A DNA stretch of 64,000 nt from Stratiolaelaps scimitus (GCA_019614645.1 JABWDB010000014.1:1302001-1366000); one strand, 5' to 3'; shown: positions 24,663 to 37,125, counted from the stretch's first letter. Numbers and translations are program-made. The notes: generated from the sequence alone by a model not told the origin.

Positions 24663-25032
24663 AGAAGAGTTCTTGACTACCCGTGAATTTCGACTCGGGA
24701 CTCGGTTGTATCCCAATAGACAACGCTATTACACACCGAAAAGTTTTCTGAAAAGTTTTTTGCTGAAGTGTCAATCTAGAAGTCATATTTGTGAATTATC
24801 ACGATGATGAAATTAGCTTTATCAGGCACATTGGTATCGCTGACGGAGGTGCCGTCAGAGAAAAGGGAACAAACACATACACTGAAAATGAATCCAAGTA
24901 TGTAGTTCTATACTAGAAGGATTAACAGCTAAAAAGGACTTCGCCCAGCACTCCAAAGTCGACAGATTAAAATTTGATACAAGCGCACTTACCCAAATTC
25001 AAATTCACGGGTAGTCAAAAATTCTTCTGCTG
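24663..25032. mobile_element. Candidate MITE-like element with inverted ends
   Basis: A segment of about 370 bp bounded by an inverted repeat of about 30-38 bp. The left arm starts CAGAAGAGTTCTTGACTACC at 24663, and the reverse complement of the right arm (about 24995-25032) starts CAGAAGAATTTTTGACTACC. The arms share an 18-bp perfect core, TTGACTACCCGTGAATTT, and have a few mismatches outside it. The interior is AT-rich without coding capacity. Length, non-coding interior and terminal inverted repeats fit a non-autonomous DNA transposon. I could not identify a clean target-site duplication, so the family is unknown. An alternative is two independent inverted copies of a short repeat. Confidence 0.5.
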
Positions 25033-26320
25033 CCTAGGGAAGGTACACCAGCACTAGTAGCTGGGTGGTATTTGAGGGGGCATGCCTCACCACATCTGAT
25101 ACAGAAGCAAGTAGCGGATGGAGTGTTAAACCCCTCTGTGATGAAGTCCTGATAAGCTGGTGTGGAGGAAAGATGAAATCTGCGTTTTAAATCTTCCACG
25201 AATCGAGGGCCGTATCGCTCGCTAGATATATAATACATATCTGTTTAGCGAAGAACGATATGGGCCCAGGGCTCGCTTTAGGAACGAAGGTTTAATTCGA
25301 TCTAGCCTTTCGAGCTGCCTCTATGATAGGTGCTCACAAATGACTTGTATGCCATAGGACGCAACCGGCGACACTTTTATCTCGAACAAGGCTAACGCCG
25401 CTCGCAGTGAGAGTCTTGAGGGCGTTCGGATTCCTACACTCGCAACTATCGCACGCCGTCCTCCACCTCCGTGCTCTACGAAGGAGCGTCCGTTGCGGAC
25501 AGTCCTGCTAGGGCTTGCTGGACTCGAAACCGGCTCCTACCGAAGATGACGAGGTCATCAGCATATAGCAATGTCTTCACGTGTCCTGCCTGATTTCGTA
25601 CTTGGCGTGGCAAATCGCTTAGCAGCAAGAAGAATAACAACGGACAACGAGATTGTCCCCCTGCACCACTCCGGTTGATTGAATGAACCTCTCCAGTGGG
25701 CCACTCCATGATCTATGTTCACCGAATTGTCCTGCAGGATGGCCCTGATCAGCTGAAGCATGTTCTCCAGGACTCCACATTGCGTAGGCTTCACTAGAAT
25801 TATATCCCGGGGTGCGTATCAAAAGCAGACCTGAAGTCCACGTACACAGCGAATAGAGCTTGTTTCGGCCTGCCAATAACCCGATGGACCGCGGAAGGCA
25901 ATATTTCGCAGACCTTGACGGTGGAGTGTCCTCGACGGAATCCATGATTCTCCGGAGGGATACATGAGCAGAATTCTAGGAACCTCGTTAGTCGACGCGT
26001 GATGAGGTGGGCCAGCAGCTCTTCCTGGCAACTGCTCTCCATGAAGATGGGTCGTGCGAGTTGCCTTTGCCCTTAGGGATCACACTATGATGTGCGTCAC
26101 TCCAGCTTGTTGGCAGACGGCCATAACGAAGACAGGCATTGGGGAGACTTGGACAGCAGGGAAACATATCAGCTGCGTTTTACAGGTGATCATATCAAGT
26201 CGGGTCCGGCTGCCTTGTTCGACTGCAGATGCTCCAGAGAGCGCAGCACCTTGAACACAGAGAACTTCGAACCCAATTCCTCTCGTATAATAGTGGTTTG
26301 CTCGTTCCAGACACTATGGT
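25005..26320 (-). mobile_element. Degenerate LINE reverse transcriptase
   Basis: Reading the minus strand from about 26320 down, reverse-transcriptase blocks occur in the expected order but in different frames: SNKAAGPDLI (near 26190-26220), SWSDAHHSVIPKGKGN (about 26050-26120), NHGFRRGHST and then YVDFRSAFDT carrying the motif A aspartate (25800-26000), LIRAILQDNSVNIDHGV, STGVVQGDNL (motif B, about 25660-25700), PLLFFLLLSDLP and LLYADDLVIFG. The catalytic YADD codons are at 25554-25565. At least four frame changes break it, so it is a dead copy. A short downstream frame (25005-25238) has CFCIRCGEACP, possibly the Cys-rich end of the same ORF. No endonuclease domain was seen upstream, so the copy is 5' truncated. 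It looks like a non-LTR element with an ORF2-type RT; I cannot fix the clade. Its end overlaps the inverted-repeat element at 24663-25032. Confidence 0.93.
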
Positions 26321-27570
26321 ACGATGGTACGATTCGAGTCATGGAGTTTGCCGCCCCATACATACTCCTGAAATAATCTATTAGTACAGACGAGCTTATA
26401 GGACACGAAGTCGGCCTGTCTCTCCGCAACCATTTGTATGGCTACCCCTTTTGCTTGAGAAAGCAACTTGTCCTCCTGAAGTGCGTGGTGTCCTTGCCGG
26501 GCTGACTCGAGACTTACTCGGCGATAACAGCTTTTGAAACATGGATGCGTGTAAAAGGCACGTAGGTGTCTTGTTTACTTTGCAGAATACATAAGTCAAA
26601 CAGACAAAATATATCACGCGGGCTAATTCTCTAGAGTGCATCGGGGAATGGGTCCACTTGAAAAACCGGCTTGTATCTGTATGTAACGTGATAGAAGGAG
26701 ACGGTATCCATTCTGATCTGGTCTACGATCAGAGTCAAGATGTGTTATCTGTCAGCGTCTGACATAGGCATAGCGAGCTATGTAATTGGTCAATCACGAA
26801 GCTGTTAACTATTGTGTTTACTCATATATAGGTAGTCTATTCGTCTGCGAGTATACCCCGACCTCGTTCACCTATCCTGCTTCTGTACCATGGCTAATTA
26901 CTTCAAAGCGCACCGAACTGTGCTAGATACGCGTACACGAGAGCGGTAACACGTACTTACAGTATCTGCACGCGTTGTCAGCGCCGCAGGCCACAACATA
27001 CTGGAGCAGCTCATTAGACCGTACTGGTATATTGTCATTATTGCTAGCAATATTAGTACTAGTCGCATCAGCTCGCCACTGCCCACACACTGCTCGATGT
27101 TACTATTCTGGGGGAGGCTGCAGGTAATTTTCACAATACATTGGTTAGACAGACGAGTGTGCCCAGGCACTGCACTTGGCCGCAGAGCAAGGTTGTTGGT
27201 GGCCAGAACTACTGCGGGGTCTCGGCACATTCGGTCCTTGAGGCTAATGTTGAAGGGGCAGGTGTTCGTATCACAATGAGATGGGTAGACAGGTTTCGGA
27301 TGGGAATTTGTTGACTTAGAACACAGATCCACTTTGTAGGGAAAGTCGTCGGAGTTAGCTAGAGCTTCTCCAAAAACTCATGTTGATCAAGCCGTACGTT
27401 TGGTTATTCTATTTTGCTTATTCAATTATACGATGAGATCGGGTTTGCGAGAGGCGACCTCCCTAATTATTCTCTCAGTCACTAATCTCGGTTCTAGGGC
27501 CCCTATATACAATAGATCTGGATCACACTACGTTTCGAGTTGATTTGCTATTCTTGCCTCGTGGCTCATC

Positions 27571-27598
<28 letters not shown>
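27571..27598. repeat. (TA)n microsatellite
   Basis: Fourteen uninterrupted TA units. Confidence 0.97.
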
Positions 27599-27601
<3 letters not shown>

Positions 27602-29359
27602 CTCTGGTGAGTTACACCTGTGTACGGAAAACGGCAACCCAACAACAACATCAACAGGGGTAACATCAAGCTCTTTGGCGATCCTATTCACTGTGCTTCG
27701 TCAAACTCATTAGATTTTGCTCAACGTCCACTGACCAGTTGCAGAGGAGGCGGTATCATTGACAAGGAGTGGGACCAAATGTACCAGTTCATGATAGTCG
27801 AATAAAATGACCCAATGTATTTGTCAGAAGGAAGTTAATAACTGCGCCTCTGAGACTAAATAGTCAGAATGTCCAACCACAGCAGATGGCCACACTGCTT
27901 ATGCGCATATTGTCACTTGAGATGAACTGGTTACTCGAATCTGTTGGCCCCTATTTCTCGGCTGTGTTGGCCTGCTGCCAACTTCACATGCTGGTGAACA
28001 TGGATGAGCCCACACCTAACTATCGGATCCCGTAGTGGCTCCGCACGTCAGTCAGTACTCAGCGACGCGGGCTCGCGCACACACAGACATGTACCCACGA
28101 TCCCGTGGCCCCGTGTCACGTACATTGAGGATCCTTTTGAGTAAAAACTTGTTCTATTCTTGGGCATCTCGAACCCGCCGTCGCTGCCGTTGGCCAAACG
28201 AAATTTTCCCGAGGTGAAGACGAGGCTTCGTTGTCGAGTTCATGTGTGACCTGTGCATGCCCCGTTCACGCGATGGGTACAAGGAAATGTACCTGCTATG
28301 AATAATAAAGGAAATTGCGGTAGTGAGCGTTACCGTTGCCGTCCCACCTGAACGTGACCGACATGAGCACCAAGGGGATCCGTTGGACGGCGCTCGAAAC
28401 AACGAGGATGAACGGAGCTAGCAGGGACGAAGGACCCAGCGTTCAGGTTTGAATTTACGCGCGAGCAGTAGCGGCCACATTTCACCTACTTCTGCTCGAC
28501 ACCCGACTAACGCGTTTTACCAACACGCCGAAACACTTGCAGCGCCCCTGTGTCGGACGCAGCAGCGAGCCGAGGAGAAGGGGGGATGCGTTTGTAGTGG
28601 TAACACAAACGAATGGCACCAATGGCGGGCTAGGCGAGAAGCAGAACTACAAAGGTGTAGATAGATACTCGGCTGGGAAGGTTCAGAGGGGGCATTCGCA
28701 ATGGTCGGTGGATCTCTAGAAGAATATGCAAATCGCCTTGAAATTCTACATACACTCACTGCACGTTGATAATGTGGTACGTTCAGTTTGTCGCCTGACG
28801 TGACTGTTGTCTAGCGACGAGGTACGGTGACCGTACGGGGAGCCGGCGTTCGACAGCGACAGCGACGATAGAGGCAAGCTGATGCCGACAGACGCACAGA
28901 TTGCACAGGCGATCACACTGTGACGAAACTGTGAGCAATACCACCGTTCGGATTTGTGTGAGGACCTATATGGGCATTCATTTTTTGTTGTATTTGCGAT
29001 ATATAAACAGAGACTGCTGAGACAATCATTCACTTGGCAGCGTTGATGCCATTTCCTGCTGAAGGTAAGTAGTTAAACGATCACATAATTCATGTTCCGG
29101 ATTTAGCTCGAATTTGAAGTCGGTTCCAGCGATCTGCCATCCAGTGAGCGTTCAGTGCTGCCAACAACCGTCAAGTACAACACGTTTCAATCACCAGGTT
29201 GCCTGCATCGTTAGGGACTTTGCAAGGAAAACACCATACTCCTCCAAAATGGCGTTGTCGATCTCGCAACACGAGAATGTGAGCCACACCAAGTATTCCA
29301 ATGGAAGTTAGCGCTAATGCGAATCAGTGACCTGCAATGTATCGAATTCTAACGAGTGC

Positions 29360-29377
29360 ATATATATATATATATAT
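29360..29377. repeat. (TA)n microsatellite
   Basis: Nine uninterrupted AT units. Confidence 0.95.
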
Positions 29378-31052
29378 CAGCCAGATCTACAAATCGACCC
29401 TTCCGTTAAACAAGGGAATGGTTCCGTTCATTGTTATCGAACTTGGCAAATCGCGTTAATATATCTCACGCAAGCGAGAGCTGATCGGGGTGGATCATGA
29501 CCGGTTCATTGTGCCTTCAGCCTACCATGGTGTGCGTGAAGGCCTGTAGACACTAACGCTTGGTGTTAAAACGTGACCTATTTTTCTCTGGATATGAACC
29601 TAAATAGTGAAGATCAGACGTTCGCCGTCAGATAACTGCATAACCATATTACGACCGTCATCTCAAAGGCAATACCCTTGACTTCATAATTCGAATAAAT
29701 GAATGTGAGTACACGCGTTAACAGTTTTGTGTGTGCATTTGTTTTCAAGTTCGAGTCCAAAGACTTATCAAGTTACCTCGTACGGAACGGACCTCCCTAG
29801 AGTGTATACGTTGTTCGGAAAGTAACCCTACACTTTCTTTCGCAACCATTATCCCTCACAAACCAAACTTCACATTCAGGTTGCTGTCCTTGAGACAGCA
29901 CGACGAGCTTTGAATGGACTGGCAACCTTCGAAGTATCGCTCAAAGCATCTCAAGTGGCGTTACAGTTCCCGCTGGATTGGGAAAGTTGATTTTGGGTGG
30001 AACAATTGTAGCGTTCTCAGATAGTTCCAAGTTCATATCTCAAATGTATCGCAGCATTGGTAGTGCTTACCAAGAAGAGTCATCGTTCGAAGAGTAGGTG
30101 ATAGGCTTCAATTAGATACGGTTAAAATATAAGATGATTTATTCATGCATCTATCTATCAGAACATGTGTGTAGGAATGAATGGGCCGAGACCGGCTTGT
30201 GTGCCCATTCGCATGCATCGTACAATATAATTGCGGGGTGTTTGCTAGCTCGTCTCGGACAGCTCCGTCCACTTGATGTGATATACCTGCCATGCCAGAG
30301 CAGGCAAGTGACCACGAATATGGCCCCGTCGTTGAAGTGTTTTCTCTCTCGCTCGCTCGGTTGTTCGTCAACACAACTTATGACAGAGGGTTCGTGTGGG
30401 CACTGGGTGTCCTGGTGGCCGGCCGAACGACTAACCATAAGTCGGTGTCTAGCAGCAAACAGGTCTTTTTCACTTACACATTCTCCTGAAGCGAAAAAAA
30501 AAAGCGCTTTGAAAAGTCGTCCATCCTAACCTCATCAGGCGTCTGTACCCCCTACTACACGGAACTCACCTGAAGCCTCGAGGCCAGCGCTAGACTCGTC
30601 CGGCTCACCATCGTTCATCCACTGCTGGCTAGCTAGCGCCTTGTCCAAGTTTTGTAGTTCGGATTATTGCGTTTTTCAGGCCCATCATCAGGAGTAGCTG
30701 TACTGTGACAATGTTATGTTCGTCGTATGAGGCCGCGGCTTTGCAACGAGAGTTGTCGAGCTATCGCAGGTGTGACTAGGGAGGAATAATAATACCATTT
30801 TTCCTGGTGGGTAATGGCCGCTAAGTGGAACGTTTCACACTCAATGTAGTTCATCGTGACGGTATAATAGTTCGCTCTGAAGCGGACACGTTAGTAGACG
30901 TGTTCGTACTTTGCCCTGGGAAAGCTGTGGGCGGAGTGCGTGAACAACGCTCTGTCCAATGTCAGTCACTCATACTTACGATATCCCTGGCCAGATATGC
31001 ACCGGTTGTGTATGTAAAAATGCAGCGGCGAACTATAATATACAATACAGAG

Positions 31053-31075
31053 CTATTGGTTTATTAACGGAACTG
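31053..31075 (-). mobile_element. SINE family A tail, weak copy
   Basis: The plus strand reads CTATTGGTTTATTAACGGAACTGCAG in parts matching the reverse complement of the family A tail (ATTGGTTTATTAAAGGAGCTGCA). There are a few mismatches and no head. It lies 700 bp from a better copy in the same orientation. Confidence 0.4.
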
Positions 31076-31100
31076 CAGTTCTTTTTTGTACAATACAATG

Positions 31101-31754
31101 TTACGATACATACAGCAGTAGTGAGCTCTGTGTAGCATTCGAGCATTTGATTTCTTTTTATTATTAAGCGCTCGTCAATATCGTGATGTGATAGCGCCTA
31201 ACCAACATGAGACCAACTACTTAAAGGGCTGAGTTTAATTAGCAAAGGAGAACAGGTAAAGGTCAAGAGCATATGTTGTTCTTCGTATGAGTAGCCCAAA
31301 CTAAATATCTTATGCAGTCGATCCCTGAAGGAGGTACATGAACGGCTTTGTTCGTCTCAGATCGAATTTAATGTATTGTTGTTTTAGAATTATCAGCGCA
31401 ACCTCCGCTATATAACGTACAGAATACAGAATAGGACACTTGCGATGAATGTGTTCTGTGGTTTACAATATTCAAAGTAGACAGGTTAAATACGTAATGC
31501 GTAACTGTGTTCTAAATTCTATACAAATACGGAACAAGATGTCTACAATAATAATAGTTTGTTCCTCGAGTGTACCGTACTGCCGAAGGAGTGCTCTAAC
31601 AGACGCGTCTAATCTTTACAACGTTTGCTTAGGGCTCACTAGTTGAGTTATCACGGAAAGATTCAGGTTATGGTCAGAATGAAAATCCTTTATCCAATCT
31701 GAGTCAGTTATTTCTTTAACGTGTAGGTAGTGACTCGGGCCTAGCACATACAGA
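31101..31754. other. AT-rich spacer, no gene seen
   Basis: Only short frames without domains. Confidence 0.5.
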
Positions 31755-31830
31755 CGGTAAAGGTAAAGGTTTTATTGGTTTATTAAAGGAGCTGCAATTG
31801 TACAATGCTTAGGCTATCTTATATATATAC
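31755..31830 (-). mobile_element. SINE family A, 3' part
   Basis: The plus strand holds GGTAAAGGTAAAGG, then TTTTATTGG and TTTATTAAAGGAGCTGCA, then CAATGCTTAGGCT. This is the exact reverse complement arrangement of the tail at 19059-19107. It is extended by a GCATTGT block that is also present in the fuller copy at 50073-50220. No clear tRNA-like head follows upstream on the minus strand. Confidence 0.75.
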
Positions 31831-33224
31831 GGTGGTTGCACCCTTTTGGCTACGTAAAAACTCGTTATTTCTTAAAGTGTTCGACAGGTTGCGACTTTTC
31901 ACTGTAACTAATGTCATCATTGAGTTGGAGTATGGAGCTCACTAAATGTCCGAAAAAAGAATACTCGCGAGTTCTTTGGTTACATGGAAATGAGAAAAGC
32001 AGATTAAGAATCTATTTGAAGGACGAGATAGACTTCGTTACTTCAAATGCGCTTCATCGTACCGAGGCTTAGTGTGGCAGGTCAGGTAGCACTGCAGGGT
32101 GGCGTGATAGTAAATTCACCACTGCACCTTAGCAACAACAGATCGCGCTAATATCGTAAAGCTTACAAATTATGTATGACCATCTTATTTGAGCCATCAC
32201 GATACAATATTAACGATAACGTCCGGTTCCCTATATCAAACGCTATCCAAGTATATATCATGACGTCTACATGGATAGATCTTCAATCTGAGAAGCTTCG
32301 CCGTCTAATCAAGAATGGATATGTCCTTCGCAAACTTTTCTCCTAAACACAACTTGCACACTAGCTGTCTAATGCTATTTCTCGCTGGTCTCTTCCCCCT
32401 CCGTACAGGTTTGAATGGCTCATGCTTTGACAGACGGTGTTCGTTTAGCAGGGCACAATGTCCACTGTAGCAGCAACATTTCGTCATTAACAGCACTGGC
32501 CGTTGCCCTGGACGAATGTCTTGGCTGGCTGATTTGATGTTCCGGCAAAAGAACGACGACGTGAATCTAACGGATTGAGCTACCACCATTGGAAATTCGC
32601 AATAGAACTGGCAATATTCGTTCACGGCAGTGGCCGAAGGTTGATCAAGTTGCACACAGTAACAGGTCTAGTGTTCGCGCCAGCCAGAAAAGCGTTGGCT
32701 GGAGCTGTAGTGATATTTTATTCACATACCCATCAAATGGGAACAAATTCTGCCATGGTTCTGATACGGAGCACCGGGACAGTAACGGCTATCTACTGCA
32801 TGCTCTGTGTATCGATGGACAAACAATAGTAGCAGTAGTATAGATCTGGATGAGCCATAGGGACTACAGATGGATTTGCCGTTCCGATAACAGTAGACAT
32901 AACCGTAGAAATAACTCGTATTTTTGAAGAAAAATTAACTGCACTATGTTCGAATATAGGACACTGAATAATCTCCTCAGTCGACGAGAGAGGATAGATC
33001 CCCGATATATCATAGTTAAAGCTGTCAGATCGGTATACTTTCACTTGCTTTTCTTCCTTGGATGAATGTATTTCGCGCAAGACTAATTCGCTGTATTTCG
33101 TCGATAGGACATTAGTGAGTTGCTTACTGAAGTCCCACTATAGTAAAGAAAACGAGCGAGTTCTCCCCCCCTGTTTGCTAAGAGAACCCTCATGAAGCAA
33201 TCATTTCGTGACGCGGTTCTGCTC
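31831..33224. other. Non-coding stretch, no gene seen
   Basis: Short frames only, up to 116 codons, no domain recognised. Confidence 0.5.
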
Positions 33225-33345
33225 GGACGGTCAGCAGTTCTGCAGACGCTTGTCAGCGACCGGAGGAGGCACAGGTTCAATCTCCACCGTTGCACGTTTG
33301 CTATTTAAAAGAGGTCCAACGGTAGCTGTTTAAGGCCGAGAAACA
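33225..33345 (+). mobile_element. SINE family B copy 1
   Basis: A tRNA-like box B, GGTTCAATCTC, at 33274-33284 is followed 23 bp from its start by TTTGCTATTTAAAAG (33297-33311) and GAGGTCC. The copy at 58125-58345 has the same 15-mer at exactly the same 23-bp spacing, and the copy at 50655-50840 has a diverged version there. CCGGAGG lies just upstream of box B. Only the head and first body segment are preserved. Confidence 0.78.
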
Positions 33346-33860
33346 TTATTATTAGATATTTGTCAGTGGGTGTCCGTGTAAACAAGCACACATCTTCAAT
33401 ATAAAAACAAGGAACTTTTTCCCTTTAACGATCAGGCCAAAACTATACAGATGTGAACCTAAACAGAAGAATCGTCCGCTTCGGGTGCACCCCGAATTTA
33501 GTAAGCAAATATACACTATCGCAAGATATGTAGGGTTCTGAAGGATGTACATGTGGATTAGACGTTTCCGTTGAGTCGTGTACTGTTTGCTTCTATTAAC
33601 AGCGTACTCTAATAGTTAATAATTGGGCACACAGACTTTAAATATTCGGGGACAGTGAGCTATAGGCCGTTTTGTTGTATTGCCCATAGCCGATTGATAA
33701 CAAGTGGTAAGCCTTGGTTAGAGGCAATGTATTATATTTCGTAGCATTGAGAAATTAGGCTAAAACAATGTAACGTCGAGACTTCCTCACGTGCTGAAAT
33801 GAGTGAGAACTGTACCATGTAAATGACCTCAATATTGACTTTCCGATATAATCGACGTCA
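33346..33860. other. AT-rich spacer, no gene seen
   Basis: No supported feature. Confidence 0.5.
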
Positions 33861-34005
33861 GCGCGGGGGCTTGGGCGGCTAGGTCTCTGGCTGTGAGAAC
33901 CCAGAGGCCGCAGGTTCGAGTCCCGCTGAGTGACAGATATGAGAACTTAGGCATCGTGAACTTACAGTTCGTTTAATTAAAACTAATTAAGCTTTACCTT
34001 CACCT
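33861..34005 (+). mobile_element. SINE family A, full-length copy
   Basis: A tRNA-like head with a perfect box B, GGTTCGAGTCC, at 33913-33923. GTCTCTGGCTGT at 33883-33894 lies 30 bp before box B, exactly as in the reverse copy at 50073-50220. After the head come GAACTTAGGCATCGTGAA, CAGTTCGTTTAAT and an A/T-rich tail ending in TTTACC-type units, equivalent to the tails at 19059 and 31755. No 7-nt anticodon loop can be drawn, so this is not a functional tRNA. Transcription would be by pol III and mobility would depend on a partner LINE. Confidence 0.85.
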
Positions 34006-36714
34006 TCGGGTCAGGTAGACGAAACATAAATGGGAGGCACGCATCTGTTAGTTGTGGATACGTAAATATGAGACTAGTTGAATGTCATGCTCATCTTATT
34101 CTAATACAAAAATTTTTTTGGTACAATATATTAAATAGTTTTATAGGTTTATTGATTATTATCAGTCGATCCATTGAAACGAACAAATCAGTCCTTAAAT
34201 ACACCCTCATTAAAAGGTACAAAGCCATTGTAAGTGTTCCCGAAATGCGATGATGAGAGCTCAAAATAAGAACACTACTCCACACAGACGACAGTGAACC
34301 TAGCGATCTGATGCCATTCATACGAGTTGTGATGTATGCGGTAATGAACAACTTTAACAGATCATTACTCTAAGACAGACGGACGCCTAGGACATGATCA
34401 AATCCCCAACGAAAAGAAATTGAAAGCAAAAAAAAGTTTGCTAAAAATCAAAACGCCAAACGACGCCAGAGTTCGTATTGCAAATGATATATTCACTAAA
34501 GCTATTTTGCTCTTTGTAATCCTCCACATAGTATAATATATTTACTAGCAAACCACGACGTCCACAGAGATTTTCTTATATTTTGTTCAATACGATGCTT
34601 GTGGAGGCGATGGAAGATAAGACGAGGCCAAAATCTACAATCCTGTACCGATGTCTCCGTGGCCTGGTTACTCAGCTTGTACATATACTTTCGGGCTTCG
34701 CGTACACAGCAACGTGGTCGGCGTTGGTGGCCGGCAGGGCGAACTAACAGGGCCGGATTCGTTGGTGGATGTGAATTCCTTGCAGCTCGCATGTCTAGCC
34801 ACGCAGTGACGCCAAGCCAGCATAAAGTGGTTAGTGGATTCCTGTATTTTAACAATGTGTGTCCCACATATGTATATGATACCTGTATTTCACACAGCAC
34901 ACCTACACCTATCAGTGGGGACATCTGAGGAGATGGACAAATGCATTGTTCTCTATGATATTCTAATCTGTTCCACATACGTATCGATGTACACCGGACT
35001 ACATGTGAAACTGCTCCACTGAAAGTTATCCTTCCATACCTAATGGAGACACCGTTCATCCGCTAGCAACACTTCTAAACACGTTGGCTCAATTTATTTC
35101 CTTGCAGTGGATTGTCTGCGCATGTCTGGTTTCTGGCTGAAGGCAGTAGCCATATAGTAATAGGGTTGGAGCGGCGCAAGGTTAAAAGGAAGGCTCTTCG
35201 GACCTACAGGTCCACTTATTTCACGAGGCAAAGTTGACAATGATGAAACGCTGCCCGTCTAATTTTGTGCCGGTGCTCTCCGTTGTGAAATATGTCGGCC
35301 CCCGGTGGCGGCGGGATAGTGGTTGGTTGCCCTATTTTCTACCGGTAGGTCGCTCGACGAAAAGAACAGAAGTTTCAAGCCAGCCGAGTACAAGACTCGT
35401 GCACCAACATGTGGTATGCCCATACATATATATATATATATATTCTGCTTTTTAATTTATATACACGTAGTTATACTACACAGATACGCTATATCGACGC
35501 GCACTAGAAAGCAGAGACTTCTGTGCCATTTCTGACTGAACAGCCGCTCTCCTTAGGGACGCATAAGGTCCCAGAGAAGAATCGCCCACAAGCACATGGA
35601 CCATGCTACGCAGTTTTCGCTATTCGTCTCGTGCGTAAATACTCGGAGGGACTCTAGACTTCGACGTTTTATTATAGCTAAAGTGGAGGTGGACTCTCTG
35701 CAAATGATAGTGCTTGCACCTCCACCCTCCATAGCCTGTCTGCAGACACGCATAGTCTTATTTGGAGGTGATTGATATTAGTATGGATGGTATTGATTGG
35801 ACGCGCTATGAACCATAATCAGTGTACACTCGAACCTTCCGAATCATGGGATGCAAATATGCGGGGCATATAATCGCACAAGTGGCTCATGAAAGGCTCA
35901 ATTTACGCATGAGTGTTTCATTATGCTATTACAGCCAACTATATTTCAGCAATTAACGAAGGCACAAAACTAACAGACAACATATACATCTCTTGGCAAT
36001 TGCGGAATAGCCTCGTCGTGTGGATATATAAATATTCTGCCCCAGCTCGGTGGAAACGCCTTCTCAATTCAATATCTCTCGATTTCCATTATATGTACAT
36101 ATGCATATATAAGATTACGATTATCCATCGTGCTAATCAGTGCCAACGATCGGTGTCCACTGTCAGGTCGTTTCCGCGCAGACATGGCCTAAATTTGTAA
36201 AGGAACATCAGTCGCAGATGCCCGAGTCGTTGAGCTCGGTGTCCTCCGGATCGTGTTCGACAACGCCATGCAGGGATGACAAACAAGTCTGTCAAATTCA
36301 CAATGTTTATTTGTTATTACAGAAAGGGGTATTAAAGACCTTCATAAAAGGCGCAAGCTTTCGCTTTTTTTTATTTAGACTATTCCCTACGGAGGTAGGC
36401 CAAGAATTAGAATATCTCACCCCCCACCAAGAGACGATAGATCTTTCTCAAACAGTACCAGACCCCGTCCTTATATCCCTGGGACGCCTTTGCTTCACAG
36501 CTTAACGACACGGAACGCTGTCCCGGTCCGCGGAACAATGTCTGCTGCCAAAAGTGATCAGATGCTCATGTGTCGAATCGCATGACTATTGGTGCAACAC
36601 TTGCATGCAAATATTTCAGGCACATTTCTGCAGTTCGGTTCAGGCACTGTTTCTCAACACCTCCGATTGCCGTATGTGAAAAGCTATTCGCTAGAAATTA
36701 GTGACGCTCATAGG
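34006..36714. other. Non-coding stretch, no gene seen
   Basis: Frames of up to 185 codons (34502-35059, minus) with no recognisable domain. One (TA)n run at 35424-35443. Confidence 0.5.
35424..35443. repeat. (TA)n microsatellite
   Basis: About ten AT units following CATAC. Confidence 0.93.
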
Positions 36715-36810
36715 GGGAAGGGGTTCAAAGACAGCGTATCTCGGTACAGCTGCTATCTCTTAGCTTCGGCGTTAGTCCCTGAAGATTGAGCTCGAATCCA
36801 AGGATTATGC
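36715..36810 (+). mobile_element. Possible decayed tRNA-like SINE head
   Basis: Two box-B-like elements, GGTTCAAAGAC at about 36724 and AGCTCGAATCC at about 36790, lie directly upstream of the better SINE at 36875-37125. No matching partner was found in the window, so this is a weak call. Confidence 0.3.
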
Positions 36811-36874
36811 CTTTGAGTCATTCCGGGAATTACTTGGGTTATGTTCGCTCTACCCAGTTGGTCTCAGGTTCGCT

Positions 36875-37125
36875 ATGGATGGTCTAGTGGTGAGCGTCTT
36901 GGACTGCTAGACCGGAGGGACGTGTGTGTGTTGGGTTCAAATCCTGTCAGACGCAGAGAATCTTTGGAGTTCTTTGTCATCTTTCTTTATCTGAAGAGTC
37001 ATGCCAGGTACGAGTACGGAAGAGAATAAGCAAAGGTGGCCTCGACAGGCCCTCATGGTAACACCTAAAAGGTTAAGAGCTGAGTCCTGTCAGATAGGGG
37101 AACCGTTGAGGGTCAGCTCGAAAAA
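36875..37125 (+). mobile_element. tRNA-Ser(GCT)-like SINE (family C)
   Basis: The head reads TGGTCTAGTGGTGAGCG (box A region), an anticodon arm with loop CTGCTAG (36904-36910, anticodon-like GCT at 36906-36908), a long variable region and a perfect box B, GGTTCAAATCC (36934-36944). That layout resembles tRNA-Ser with its long variable arm. The acceptor stem cannot pair and the anticodon stem has an A-A mismatch, so this is a SINE head and not a tRNA gene. The body ends near TTGAGGGTCAGCTCG (37106-37120) followed by an A-run. The GAGGGTCAGC core is shared with the fragments at 18748 and 45431 and approximately with the family B copy at 58125-58345. Confidence 0.75.

Larger units (their letters stand above)
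26430..31052. other. Non-coding stretch, no gene seen
   Basis: Frames of up to 144 codons (26898-27332, minus) have no recognisable domain. (TA)n runs lie at 27571-27598 and 29360-29377. A GC-richer part at about 28030-28700 has no recognisable exon. Confidence 0.5.

Noticed and set aside
33861..33930. Functional tRNA gene at the perfect box B
   Set aside because: No 7-nt anticodon loop or acceptor stem can be drawn, and the same head recurs at 50145-50185 with a SINE tail.
34502..35059. 185-codon minus-strand frame as a host gene
   Set aside because: No domain and composition like its surroundings; a frame of this size can arise by chance in 64 kb read six ways.
36880..36950. Functional tRNA-Ser(GCT) gene
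   Set aside because: Anticodon loop and box B are good, but the acceptor stem cannot pair and the anticodon stem has an A-A mismatch; better read as a SINE head.
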